From Acidobacteriota bacterium (GTDB taxonomy: Bacteria; Pseudomonadota; Alphaproteobacteria; Acetobacterales; Acetobacteraceae), in the NCBI GenBank assembly GCA_903970435.1, contig CAJCIS010000089.1, forward strand, positions 1 to 35,337: a DNA stretch of 35,337 nucleotides, given 5' to 3'. Of this stretch, positions 17,501 to 26,535 are shown one piece after another. Position 1 is the stretch's first letter; each line of letters begins with the position of its first letter. Below the pieces are notes generated by a model that worked only from the letters and a program-made list of their open reading frames with translations, was not told the DNA's origin and did not search any database. The position numbers were made by a program, and so were the translations under genes.

Positions 17501-20182
17501 CTCCGTTTGCAGCGTCGACAGGTAACTCCGCCACGTCGTGCGCGGCCGGCGCGGCACCATGGCGCCGAGGACGGGCATTGCGGCGGGCAATCCGATCGTC
17601 ACGAGAATGAATAAGGTCCAGGTCAAAGCTGCAGGGAACGGCAGGAGCCAACCGGCAAACAAGGCTGCGATAACGGCGGGCGCGGAGAGCGTGCGCCGGA
17701 GATTATCGCGCATCTTCCAACGCCCGTTCGGCGGCATGCCGGCTAACCCGGACCGGTCCGCCGGTAATCGCGGGCCGGCGCCGATAATCCATGGCAGAAG
17801 CTGCCAGTCGCCCCGCGCCCATCTGTGCTGGCGCATCGCGGCGACGTAATAGCGCGCCGGAAATTCCTCCACCACCTCGACGTCAGAGGCGAGACCGGCG
17901 CGGGCAAAAATTCCCTCGAAAAGATCGTGGCTCAACAGCGTCGAATCGGGCACCCGGCCGGCAAGGGCCGCCTCGAACGCATCGACGTCGTAAATTCCCT
18001 TGCCGGCGTAAGACCCTTCGCCGAACAGGTCCTGATAGACGTCCGAGCTCGCGGCGGCGTACGGATCGATGCCGTTCATGCTGGAGAATATGCGCTGGAA
18101 GACCGACCCTTCATTGCCCACCGGCAGCGATGGCGTAACGCGCGGCTGCAGCACCGCGTAGCCCTCCACCACCCGGCCCCACACCGGGTCGAAGCGCGGC
18201 GCGTTCAGCGGATGCGCCAGCTTGCCGATAAGCCGGCGCACCGTGTCGCGCGGCAGCCTGGTGTCCGCGTCCAGCGTAATGATGTAGCGGACCATGCGGG
18301 GAACCGGCGGGCAGGCACCATCATCGCCCTCGTAGGTGGTATCGGTGGCGCCGCGCAGCAGGCGGTTCAGCTCATGCAACTTGCCGCGTTTGCGTTCCCA
18401 GCCGATCCATTTGCGCTCGCTTTCGTTCCACACCCGCCGGCGGTGCAGCAGCATGAAACGGGGCCCGCCCGGCCCCGGCGCATGACGGCGGTTGAGCCGC
18501 GCCATGCATGCGGCCGCAACCGCCAGCAGTGCCGCGTCGCTGTCCAGGCGTTCCGATGCGGCATCGACAAAATCGCCCAGCATGACGTAATGAAGGTCGC
18601 CGCCCGGGCTCGCCAGATGGTGCACCTCCAGCCGCTCGGCCTGCTCGCGGATCGCCTGCCCGGTCGTCAGCATCATCGGCACCGCCACCATCGTTCGCAA
18701 ATGCGCGGGCACGCCGTCGCGCAGCGCGAGGCTCGGCAACGGCCGCGCGCTGAAACCCTCCGCGACCGCGCGGTTCACCAGGCAGACCGCCGCGTCGATG
18801 GAGGGCAACACGCCCACGGGGCCGAGCAGCATCAGCCCGGTAGCGGTCATTCCGAAACCCGCCAGGATCAGCAGCGGGTAGCCCAGCACCGTCAGCGCCA
18901 CGACCGCGGTGACGCCAAGATAAAGCGCGATGCCAAGCCTGGCGTTCAGAAGCCTGAGCCATGTGCGCGCGGGGGCACGGAACCCGAGTGAAATTTCAAG
19001 CGCGGGGCGCCCATCCATCAGGAGGTGCCACCCCGGGTCGCGCTGCCGTGCATCGCCATCCGCCGCGGTGTTCTGCGCGGCCAGCACGGCGGCGCGGGCT
19101 ACTTCAAATTCCGTACGGCGTGAACCGCGCGCGAGCTCCTCGATGGCACTTCGATACAAATTGCGGGTGGGAAAATCCATGTCCGTGAACGGAACGGGCT
19201 CGCCCGCCATGCCGTCGCGCAATGTCGCGTCCACCACACTGACCTGCTCGAACATGTCGCTCCAGTCGACATCGGCGATCTGGCGCAGGCTGGTGATGAT
19301 GTTGCGCACGGTGACATTGGCCGCACCTTGGCGCTGGTGCTCGTCGTGCACGGTGCGCTCGGCCGTGGTGTGCCGGGCCGCCAAACGCTCCTCGAGCCAG
19401 CTCAGCACCGGCATCACCCGCGGGTCCTGGTCGCGCAGCCGGTGCACCATTTGCACGGCGAACGCATCCGGCACCTGGGCGAATTGCAAATCCGCCAGCA
19501 CCAGCGCGACGGGTTCGGCCACCGCGCCGGCCACGCCGAGCAAACGGTCGGCGGCCGCGTTCGCGGCCTGCCGTGCGTCGCGGCTTTGCGCAATACGATC
19601 GGCGAGGCGGCGCAGATTCTCGACCATGACGATGCGAAGCGTTATCGAAACCGCCCATAATTCGCCGATCGTCAGCGGCTGAACATCCTGGTAGGCATGC
19701 AGGAAGCGGCACAACATGGCCGCATCGAACCGGCTGTCGGTGTGGGCGACGAACGCCCACGCCACGCCGAGCACGCGCGGATAGGCCGCGAACGGGCCGG
19801 ATGCGAGTTTCGGCAATTGCCGATAATATCCGGGCGGCAAATCGGATTTTATTTCGGAGATGCGCGCTTCGACCAGATGGTAGTTGTCGAGAAGCCATTC
19901 CGCTGCCGGCGTAATAGCGAACCCGGCGGCGATCGAGCGTTCGATGTCGAGATACGCCGCCTGCAAGGCGGCTTCGTTGTCGGCGAGGCGTTTGGCCAAT
20001 CGCCCATCGCGCCGGCGGCCGGGCGCCACGATTTGCGCGCGCGCCAGGCTGCTTGCGTGCTCCTCCAGCCGCTCGATGCCAAAAAGCTCTTCGCGGATGG
20101 GGGCGGGATTGTCCCACGGCGACCCGAGCGTTGGCGGCGCGGCGCGCATGCCCCGGTGCAGGCGGGCAGAGATGAGTTTCAA
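11561..20182 (-). CDS. ndvB: Giant cyclic beta-1,2-glucan synthase (NdvB/ChvB/Cgs type)
   Basis: 2873 residues, the normal size for this inner-membrane enzyme, which primes, elongates and cyclises beta-1,2-glucan from UDP-glucose. In order: N-terminal helical domain; membrane segments around residues 415-455 (LGIALYLGVTAVVALTVLGY); GT84 catalytic domain with IITLDADTRLP near residue 637 and QHRWARGDWQLLPW near 785; further membrane segments at about 820-910; glycoamylase-like domain; two carbohydrate-binding and GH94 phosphorylase-like regions, with MGTGDWNDGMNRVG near 2552 carrying the expected acid. The GT84 and GH94 motifs appear intact. The TTG start at 20180-20182 has AAGGGG upstream; an ATG at 20149 is an alternative. 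The periplasmic glucan serves osmotic adaptation and, in rhizobia and Brucella, host interaction; an export ATPase (NdvA) is not in the window. Confidence 0.95.
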   Translation of the reverse strand: MKLISARLHRGMRAAPPTLGSPWDNPAPIREELFGIERLEEHASSLARAQIVAPGRRRDGRLAKRLADNEAALQAAYLDIERSIAAGFAITPAAEWLLDNYHLVEARISEIKSDLPPGYYRQLPKLASGPFAAYPRVLGVAWAFVAHTDSRFDAAMLCRFLHAYQDVQPLTIGELWAVSITLRIVMVENLRRLADRIAQSRDARQAANAAADRLLGVAGAVAEPVALVLADLQFAQVPDAFAVQMVHRLRDQDPRVMPVLSWLEERLAARHTTAERTVHDEHQRQGAANVTVRNIITSLRQIADVDWSDMFEQVSVVDATLRDGMAGEPVPFTDMDFPTRNLYRSAIEELARGSRRTEFEVARAAVLAAQNTAADGDARQRDPGWHLLMDGRPALEISLGFRAPARTWLRLLNARLGIALYLGVTAVVALTVLGYPLLILAGFGMTATGLMLLGPVGVLPSIDAAVCLVNRAVAEGFSARPLPSLALRDGVPAHLRTMVAVPMMLTTGQAIREQAERLEVHHLASPGGDLHYVMLGDFVDAASERLDSDAALLAVAAACMARLNRRHAPGPGGPRFMLLHRRRVWNESERKWIGWERKRGKLHELNRLLRGATDTTYEGDDGACPPVPRMVRYIITLDADTRLPRDTVRRLIGKLAHPLNAPRFDPVWGRVVEGYAVLQPRVTPSLPVGNEGSVFQRIFSSMNGIDPYAAASSDVYQDLFGEGSYAGKGIYDVDAFEAALAGRVPDSTLLSHDLFEGIFARAGLASDVEVVEEFPARYYVAAMRQHRWARGDWQLLPWIIGAGPRLPADRSGLAGMPPNGRWKMRDNLRRTLSAPAVIAALFAGWLLPFPAALTWTLFILVTIGLPAAMPVLGAMVPRRPRTTWRSYLSTLQTEARLGAGLWLLTVTFLAHQASLMADAIIRTLFRIFVSHRHLLEWVTAARATLDPRMSVSGIYRRMIGAPLIGCGALAVALVAGHRDWQLAAPLAAMWIASPAVARWVSRSPRDAGHLPVTQADRMALRLTARRTWRFFESFVTAADHMLPPDNFQETPRPVLAHRTSPTNIGLYLLAVVSARDFGWIGTGDAIARLAATLTTLHGLARFRGHFYNWYDTQDLRPLEPRYVSAVDSGNLAGHLLALANACRHWRHRPPPPDYAGVLDAVALAQAEVAALRGGHNTQTVTWQQLDDVLAELATMASAAAPAIGQGKTSRSNQATMAPAADSRNMVPLAALATTVTDIAAALAAERGDGSADDLMFWVAAAQAGVAGQCRDQDAQAAEIPLWPQRLRALEAAARDMARAMEFGFLLDPERRLLSIGYQVAEEKLDPSCYDLLASEARLASFIAIAKGDVAARHWFRLGRTIVPVPGGGALVSWSGSMFEYLMPSLVMRAPTGSLLEQTNRLIVRRQQAYGKKRGLPWGVSESAYNVRDLEFTYQYSNFGVPGLGLKRGLGDDRVVAPYATALASMVDPAAAARNLARLAGLGAAGRYGFYESVDATPSRLPAGEKLAIVRAFMAHHQGMSIVAISDTLFNGAMRARFHAEPMVQAAELLLQERTPRDVVPALPRLSEARSHGRIRTSETPGERRFTAAADATPATHLLSNGNYAVMLTSAGSGYSLWRGLAVTRWHADTTCDGQGSYIYLRDVETGGAWTCCLQPACAVPEDYKVAFNEGRASFARRDGKLATTLEIIVSAEDDAEVRRVTLANEGSTAREVEITSYAELVLGPAAADTAHPAFSKLFVETEYLPALGCLLATRRRREPNEPEIWVAHVAVVDGNSVGEPQIETDRARFLGRGHGPRTAVAAMDGRALSNSVGTVLDPIFALRRRVRVPPGGQVRVAYWTAAASTRAEVLDLIDRHRDGAAFDRAATLAWTQAQVQLHHLGVDSTEVGLFQRLAGFVLYPSPSLRPSSGTILRGAGAQSGLWPLGISGDLPIVLLRISDAENLDIARQVLRAHEYWRIRQLPVDLVILNERNTSYVQDLQIALESMVRISQGRLPPGVPQPPGQAFVVRSDLVADHCCALLASVARVVLVGQRGRLADQLDRVAATPARPPAARPRGAPESAPALAEPMPALEFFNGLGGFADDGREYVIRLGPGQSTPAPWVNIIANPEFGFEVAAEGGGSTWSRNSRENRVTPWPNDPVENRSGEAFYLSEPESGAFWSPTAWPIRDPAATYTARHGRGYSRFEHVAHDIASTLLQFVPIADTVKISRLTLRNLSARARQISVTFYVEWVLGPNRAASAPFVATEIDPRTQAMFARNGWYEDFASRVAFADMNGRQTEWTGDRTEFIGRNGSLAAPAALTGAASLSKTVGAGLDPCGALRASVTIPPGGKVEIVLLVGESTDAEAARVLISHYRSTNLDDAMAEVTRQWADILDAVHVETPERSLDIMLNGWLLYQALACRMWGRAGFYQASGAFGFRDQLQDSMALTAACPALARAHLVRAASRQFVQGDVQHWWLPHSGKGVRTRISDDRAWLAYAAAHYVQVAGDSTVLDEVIPFLEGQMLAPAEHDSFFHPSISDQSATLFEHCARALEHSLSVGAHGLPLMGTGDWNDGMNRVGEGGLGESVWLGWFLHAALTEFAPLAQARNEHDRAAAWQAHAAQIRAALEEHAWDGAWYRRGYFDDGTPLGSAGSQECRIDSIAQSWAVLSGAADTGRAQTGMASLERDLISSKSGLALLFTPPFDKTALEPGYIKAYPPGIRENGGQYTHAALWSVMAFAALGQAETAVRLLLLLNPINHARNRAELYRYKVEPYVMAADIYAAPGHVGRGGWTWYTGAAGWTQRAGIESILGIRLRGAELHIDPCIPALWPRFTASIRYKSARYDVLVENPNAVGKGVQVAALDGAPLAQRPFFVPLADDGIVHKVHVILG

Positions 20183-20251
20183 AGGGGCCCTTCCACGGCG
20201 TGACTTAGGTAGCGCACAGTGGCGGTATGGGGGTACCCTCGGAAAATACTT

Positions 20252-20304
20252 AGGAAGTCAGGCAGGCGTTCTTTTTTGAAAAAAAGAACCAAAAAACTTT
20301 TGTC
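20252..20304 (-). repeat. AT-rich hairpin repeat, copy g (upstream of glucan synthase)
   Basis: Minus-oriented, hairpin at 20268-20289 with a perfect stem: GTTCTTTTTT, GA, AAAAAAGAAC (one extra A in the run). CAAAAAACTTTTGTC follows. In the direction of the glucan synthase gene it reads CAAAAGTTTT, hairpin, CTTCC-side towards the start, about 70 bases upstream. It also lies just after the methyltransferase stop. Confidence 0.92.
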
Positions 20305-20350
20305 TTGTGGCACGCGCACTGCCATTCGAATGGGGTCGATACTTCTTTCT

Positions 20351-22104
<1,754 letters not shown>

Positions 22105-22169
22105 TTCCGTGCCGGGCGATGCCGGGGCCGCCATCATGACGGTTGACGATTGATGGCGGAAACTTGATA

Positions 22170-22185
22170 TGGCCTTCTTCTTGCA
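22170..22185 (+). promoter_or_regulatory. Candidate sigma-54 promoter for glnA
   Basis: TGGCCTTCTTCTTGCA: the -24 GG and the -12 GC are separated by exactly ten bases, and both TGGC and TTGCA match the RpoN consensus (TGGCAC-N5-TTGCA). It lies in the 208-base glnB-glnA gap, about 128 bases before the glnA start, where nitrogen-responsive NtrC-dependent promoters are known in alphaproteobacteria. I could not see a convincing NtrC enhancer site in the gap. Confidence 0.65.
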
Positions 22186-22312
22186 GCGTAATTGGAGGGA
22201 CCTGGGGTGACCTGAGGGACGGCCAACCGCCCGGCCGTGCCGTGTCGTTGTGGCGGGATATTTCATGCCGTGCGCCGATCCGGCCCGGCATTAGTGTGGG
22301 GAAAACAGGCGT

Positions 22313-23746
22313 ATGGCAAAAAAGGCCCAGGCGGAGGCCGGTGAAGTCACGAAGGTGATGGATCTGCTCCGGGAAAATTCGGTCGAATATGTGGATCTGC
22401 GGTTCACCGATCCGCGCGGCAAATGGCAGCACACGGCGCAGCACATCTCCACCATGGAAGAGGATGTGTTCCGCGATGGTTTCATGTTCGACGGTTCGTC
22501 GATCGCCGGCTGGAAGGCGATTAACGAAAGCGACATGATCCTGATGCCGGACCCGACGACGGCGGTGATGGATCCGTTTTCCGCCAAGCCGAGCCTGATT
22601 CTGATTTGCGATATTTATGAGCCGAGCACAGGGCAACCGTACAGCCGCGATCCGCGTAGCACCGCCAAGAAGGCCGAGGCGTTCGTGGCCTCCAGCGGCG
22701 TCGGCGATACCGCGTCGTTCGGGCCCGAGGCCGAGTTCTTCGTGTTCGACAGCGTGAAGTTCGGCACCGGCGGCAATTATGGCATGTTCCAACTGGATAG
22801 TTTCGAGGGCCCGCAAGCCTCGATGAAGGATTATCCGGAAGGCAACATGGGCCATCGTCCCGGCATCAAGGGCGGTTATTTTCCGGTGCCGCCGGTGGAT
22901 AGCGAGAGCGACCTGCGCGCGGAAATGCTCTCCACCATGGGCGAGATGGGGCTGATTATCGAAAAGCACCATCACGAAGTGGCACAGAGCCAGCATGAGC
23001 TCGGCATGAAGTTCGGGCCGCTGACGCGCATGGCGGATCATTTGCAGATCTACAAATACGTCATCCACAATGTGGCGCACAGCTATGGCAAGACAGCGAC
23101 TTTCATGCCGAAGCCGGTGTATGGCGACAATGGCAGCGGCATGCATGTGCACCAGTCCATCTGGAAGGGCGGCAAGCCGCTATTCGCCGGCAATGCGTAT
23201 GCGGATCTTTCCGAAACCGCGCTGTATTATATCGGCGGCATCATCAAGCACGCCAAGGCGCTCAATGCGTTCACCAATCCGTCGACCAATTCATACAAGC
23301 GGCTGATCCCCGGCTTCGAGGCGCCGGTGCTGCTGGCCTATTCGGCGCGCAACCGTTCCGCTTCCTGCCGCATTCCCTACGCGACGAGCCCGAAAGCCAA
23401 GCGCGTGGAGGTGCGGTTCCCCGACCCGGCGGCCAACCCTTATCTCGCGTTCGCCGCGATGCTGATGGCGGGGCTGGATGGCATCAAGAACAAGATCCAT
23501 CCCGGCGATCCGATGGACAAGGATTTGTACGATCTGCCGCCGGAAGAATTGAAGGGTATTCCGACGGTGTGCGGTTCGCTGCGCGAGGCCCTAGGGGCGC
23601 TGGAGGCGGACCACGAGTTCCTGCTGGCCGGCGACGTATTCGGCAAGGATCAGATCGAGAGTTATATCGAATTGAAATGGACGGAGGTTTATCGTTTCGA
23701 GCATACGCCGCATCCGGTCGAGTTCGAAATGTACTATTCGGTGTGA
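22313..23746 (+). CDS. glnA: Glutamine synthetase type I
   Basis: 477 residues; dodecameric enzyme assimilating ammonium into glutamine. N-terminal beta-grasp domain with [19 protein letters not shown]; catalytic domain with [55 protein letters not shown] and [28 protein letters not shown] contains the adenylylation tyrosine, Y406 here (Tyr397 in the enterobacterial enzyme), so the gene belongs to the GSI-beta class regulated by GlnE. The start [22 protein letters not shown] is typical. Regulation is probably twofold: the sigma-54 promoter upstream and PII/GlnE-controlled adenylylation. Confidence 0.98.
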   Translation: MAKKAQAEAGEVTKVMDLLRENSVEYVDLRFTDPRGKWQHTAQHISTMEEDVFRDGFMFDGSSIAGWKAINESDMILMPDPTTAVMDPFSAKPSLILICDIYEPSTGQPYSRDPRSTAKKAEAFVASSGVGDTASFGPEAEFFVFDSVKFGTGGNYGMFQLDSFEGPQASMKDYPEGNMGHRPGIKGGYFPVPPVDSESDLRAEMLSTMGEMGLIIEKHHHEVAQSQHELGMKFGPLTRMADHLQIYKYVIHNVAHSYGKTATFMPKPVYGDNGSGMHVHQSIWKGGKPLFAGNAYADLSETALYYIGGIIKHAKALNAFTNPSTNSYKRLIPGFEAPVLLAYSARNRSASCRIPYATSPKAKRVEVRFPDPAANPYLAFAAMLMAGLDGIKNKIHPGDPMDKDLYDLPPEELKGIPTVCGSLREALGALEADHEFLLAGDVFGKDQIESYIELKWTEVYRFEHTPHPVEFEMYYSV

Positions 23747-23766
23747 TGGCGACCTGTCGAAGAAGG

Positions 23767-23823
23767 CCAGGGGCTCTGCCCCCTGGACCAAGCTGGGGCC
23801 TTAGGCCGCAGGCCCCATTTGTT
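23767..23823 (+). terminator. Tandem hairpin terminator after glnA
   Basis: Two GC-rich hairpins. CCAGGGG-CTCTGC-CCCCTGG is at 23767-23786. TGGGGCCT pairs with AGGCCCCA at 23794-23817 (8 bp), directly followed by TTTGTTT. The second is a standard intrinsic terminator for glnA. Confidence 0.75.
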
Positions 23824-23865
23824 TAATAAGAGGCAGGGGATCGGGAGGGGGGCGGCGCAAATGAA

Positions 23866-23912
23866 GAAGGAAGTATTTCTTTTTTGAAAAAAAGAAACAA
23901 AAAACTTTTGTC
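23866..23912 (-). repeat. AT-rich hairpin repeat, copy h (left half of inverted pair)
   Basis: Minus-oriented: GGAAGTA, hairpin at 23876-23897 with TTTCTTTTTT pairing to AAAAAAGAAA, then CAAAAAACTTTTGTC. The outer stem pair is T:A, as in copy e. It lies in the convergent glnA/ABC-ATPase gap. Confidence 0.92.
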
Positions 23913-23938
23913 TGTTTGTCTTCGCGCCGCCAAAAAAT

Positions 23939-23982
23939 TCAAAAGTTTTGGTGCTTTTTTTCAAGAAGGAACATTATTCCTT
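23939..23982 (+). repeat. AT-rich hairpin repeat, copy i (right half; overlaps ABC ATPase 3' end)
   Basis: Plus-oriented: TCAAAAGTTTTGG, imperfect hairpin GTGCTTTTTTTCAAGAAGGAAC, cut here into GTGCTTTTTT and AAGAAGGAAC, then ATTATTCC. The ATPase gene reads into it and stops inside it at 23961. On the reverse strand it shares AATGTTCCTT with copy k. Confidence 0.8.
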
Positions 23983-25676
23983 ATCTCTACCAAACGCCCA
24001 TTCTGCATGACGGCGACCCGATGCGCCAATACCGACGCCACCGCCACATCATGTGTGATCACAATGTAGCCGACCCCGAGCCGCACCGCCAGATCGCGCA
24101 GCAGCGTCAGCAGCCCGGCCGCCGTCGATACGTCCAGACTGGCGGTCGGTTCATCCAGCACCAGCAGCGCGGGCTCCGCCGCCAGCGCCCGCGCAATGGC
24201 CACGCGTTGCGCCTGACCACCGGACAAGGTGCCCGGCAGCCGATCCAGCAATGAATTCGCGAGCCCCACCTGCTCCAGCAGCGCGGTGGCGCGCGCGCGG
24301 CGCTGCCGCCGGTCGCGCAGGCCGCCGAGTTCAAGCGCCTCCTCGATCGCGGCGCCGGCCGTTTGGATCGGATCGAGCGATGCTGCCGGATTTTGGAAAA
24401 CCAGCTGCATCCGGCGGAGTGCCGCGCCCCGCAGCGTGGATAGCGGCTCGCCACGAAACAGCACGCGGCCTTCATACGGCACCATGTGCACGATGGCGTG
24501 CGCCAGGCTGGTCTTGCCCGATCCGCTCGCACCCACAACGCCCAGGCACTCGCCCGGCGCCATTTGAAACGAAACATCCTGCACCGCTACGCGCGCGGTA
24601 CCCGATCGGTAACCCCTGCGATATCGAACCGTCAGCCCTTCGACACGAAGACTCTCGCCTGACAAGGCCGGCGAAGGCGCGGCCGCGGAAGGCACATGCA
24701 TTCCGGCGACCGGGGTCGTTGCCGGATAGAAGCAGGCGGCGATGTGGCCTTCATCATCGGGCGCCGCGGTCAGAGCCGGTGCGGTCGCGACGCATTCGGC
24801 TTGCGCATGGTCGCAACGGGGTGCGAAACGGCAGGAAGCGGCAAATGCTTCCGGCTCCGGCATGGCGCCGCGAATGGCGGCGGGCACGCCGCCGCCCAAT
24901 CTCGGCGCGGCGCGTAACAATGCGCATGTATATCGGTGGCGCGGTGACCGCAACATGGAAGCCGCCGGGCCGGTTTCCACACAGCGCCCCGCGTAGAATA
25001 CGGAAGCACGATCGGCGTGCCGCGCAACGAGCGACATATCATGGCTGATCAGCAAAACCGCCAGGCGACGATCCGCACGCAAGCGCGCGAGCAGGGTAAA
25101 AATCTGCTCCTTCAGGTCCGCGTCCAGCCCCGATGTGGGTTCATCCGCAATCAGCAAAATCGGGTCGCACGCCAGTGCCGCGGCAATCATGACGCGCTGG
25201 CGCATGCCGCCCGAGAACATGTGCGGATAATCCGCCGCGCGCGCGGCGGCGCCTTCGATGCCGACCTCGTTCAACAATTCAACCGCGCGTGCCCAGGCCG
25301 CGCGGCGTGACAGGCCAAGATGCAACCGTATCGCTTCAGTAATCTGCGCGCCCACCCGCATGGTGGGGTTCAACGCGGCCAGCGGATCCTGGAACACCAT
25401 GCCGATCCGGGCGCCGCACAGCTTGCGCAAGGCGCGCTGCGCCAGGCGGCGAAGATCCTGGCCCTGCAACAGGATTTGGCCGGAAACGGTCGCGCCTTCC
25501 GGCAGCAACCCCGGTATGGCCAGCGCGGTGGTGGTCTTGCCGCTTCCCGACTCGCCCACAATGGCCAACGTCTCGCCGGCGGCCAGGGACAGCGATATAT
25601 TCTCCACCACGGGCACCTGGCGGCCGCCGCGTTGCAGCGCGACGCCTACGTTGCTTAGAGTTAGCGTCTGGCCCAC
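23961..25676 (-). CDS. Peptide ABC importer ATPase, two nucleotide-binding domains fused (DppD-DppF type)
   Basis: 571 residues from a GTG at 25674-25676, seven bases after the dppC stop, with no ribosome site; expression is probably coupled. Domain 1: Walker A GESGSGKTTTAL, signature MFSGGMRQRV, Walker B LLIADEPTSGLD, then the oligopeptide C-terminal Cys-rich segment (FAASCRFAPRCDHAQAECVA). Domain 2: Walker A GASGSGKTSLA, signature LSGGQAQRV, Walker B LLVLDEPTASLD. It matches fused ATPases such as YejF/GsiA that power dipeptide/oligopeptide importers. The last residues (RNNVPS) come from repeat copy i. Upstream the frame runs back through repeat j without a stop, adding non-homologous residues that I exclude. 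Confidence 0.93.
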   Translation of the reverse strand: MGQTLTLSNVGVALQRGGRQVPVVENISLSLAAGETLAIVGESGSGKTTTALAIPGLLPEGATVSGQILLQGQDLRRLAQRALRKLCGARIGMVFQDPLAALNPTMRVGAQITEAIRLHLGLSRRAAWARAVELLNEVGIEGAAARAADYPHMFSGGMRQRVMIAAALACDPILLIADEPTSGLDADLKEQIFTLLARLRADRRLAVLLISHDMSLVARHADRASVFYAGRCVETGPAASMLRSPRHRYTCALLRAAPRLGGGVPAAIRGAMPEPEAFAASCRFAPRCDHAQAECVATAPALTAAPDDEGHIAACFYPATTPVAGMHVPSAAAPSPALSGESLRVEGLTVRYRRGYRSGTARVAVQDVSFQMAPGECLGVVGASGSGKTSLAHAIVHMVPYEGRVLFRGEPLSTLRGAALRRMQLVFQNPAASLDPIQTAGAAIEEALELGGLRDRRQRRARATALLEQVGLANSLLDRLPGTLSGGQAQRVAIARALAAEPALLVLDEPTASLDVSTAAGLLTLLRDLAVRLGVGYIVITHDVAVASVLAHRVAVMQNGRLVEIRNNVPS

Positions 25677-25683
25677 GGTTGGG

Positions 25684-26535
25684 TCAGGAGGAAGGAAGGC
25701 TGTTCTTTTCTGAAGAAAAGAACCAAAAGACTTTTGTCTGTTGGTTGCTTGCTTCGGAAAGGAACATTCTTCCTGCCGATGCCGCCGCAAAGAGCGATCC
25801 TGCAATGAGAAAACCGGGTGGCAATATCAGCCACCAGGCGCCCAGATCCATCAAGCCGATGCCGGATTGCAACATGCTGCCCCAGCTTGCGGCCGGCGGG
25901 GGAACGCCCAGGCCGAGAAAGCTGAGGGCCGACAACGCCAGAACGCTGTCGCCCAGAAGGAAGGTCGCATTCACCGTCAGAAGCCGCGCGATATTGGGCA
26001 GAAGATGCCGCCGCGCCATGTGCAACGGGCCTGCCCCCAACTGGCGTGCCGCCTGCGCGAAGTCACGCTCGCGCAACGACATTATTTCGGTTCGCACCAC
26101 CCGCGCCAGCGCGAACCATGCTGTCACCCCGATCAACCCACCGACGGTCACGCGGTTTAGCGGCAGCAACGCCGCGCCGCATAACAGCACCACCAGGGAC
26201 GGCAATGCCAGCAATGCGTCCAGCAGCCGCATCAGCAGGCGTGCCAGGATGCCAGATGCAAATCCGGCGATCAGGCCGTAGCCTGTACCCAGCGTGAACG
26301 CCAATAAGGTTGCGGGTACCGCGACGCTCAATGTCTCGCGCCCGCCATGAATGAGCCGGGCCAACTCGTCGCGTCCCAGCGCGTCCGTGCCGAGCGGATA
26401 TGACAATGACGGCGCCGCCAGCGGAGCCCCCACGTTCAGCGCGGCGGGATCCGTTGGCCAGATGGCTGGTCCCAGCAGGCAAAACAGAAAGAGCAGTACC
26501 AGCGGGGCCGCTCCCGTGGCCAATTTATTCAGCAT
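25684..26535 (-). CDS. dppC: Peptide ABC importer permease, DppC type, with repeat-encoded C-terminus
   Basis: 283 residues. N-terminal membrane helix (GAAPLVLLFLFCLLGPAIW), the OppC N-terminal segment (PLGTDALGRDELARLIHG), then the five-helix permease core with the EAA loop ARQLGAGPLHMARRHLLPNI and ALSFLGLGVPPPAASWGSML. The ATG overlaps the dppB stop by 11 bases. Family members continue after WWLILPPG into a last helix ending near GDxLRDxLDP. Here the sequence leaves that pattern after about residue 250, and the last 25 or so residues (NQQTKVFWFFSSEKNSLPSS) are encoded by repeat copies k and j. The native C-terminus seems to have been replaced; whether the permease still works is unknown. 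Confidence 0.9.
   Translation of the reverse strand: MLNKLATGAAPLVLLFLFCLLGPAIWPTDPAALNVGAPLAAPSLSYPLGTDALGRDELARLIHGGRETLSVAVPATLLAFTLGTGYGLIAGFASGILARLLMRLLDALLALPSLVVLLCGAALLPLNRVTVGGLIGVTAWFALARVVRTEIMSLRERDFAQAARQLGAGPLHMARRHLLPNIARLLTVNATFLLGDSVLALSALSFLGLGVPPPAASWGSMLQSGIGLMDLGAWWLILPPGFLIAGSLFAAASAGRMFLSEASNQQTKVFWFFSSEKNSLPSS
25690..25738 (-). repeat. AT-rich hairpin repeat, copy j (dppC/ATPase junction)
   Basis: Minus-oriented: GGAAGGAAGGCT, hairpin at 25702-25723 with GTTCTTTTCT pairing perfectly to AGAAAAGAAC around GA, then CAAAAGACTTTTGTC. Two internal stem pairs differ from the majority type and are compensated. It is translated as the C-terminal tail of DppC. Confidence 0.92.
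25741..25776 (+). repeat. AT-rich hairpin repeat, copy k (partial, divergent variant, inside dppC 3' end)
   Basis: Plus-oriented partial copy: TTGGTTGCTTGCTTCGG, AAAGGAACATT, CTTCCTGCC. On the reverse strand it begins GGAAGAATGTTCCTT, nearly the same as copy i. It forms an inverted pair with copy j and is translated within DppC. Confidence 0.6.
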
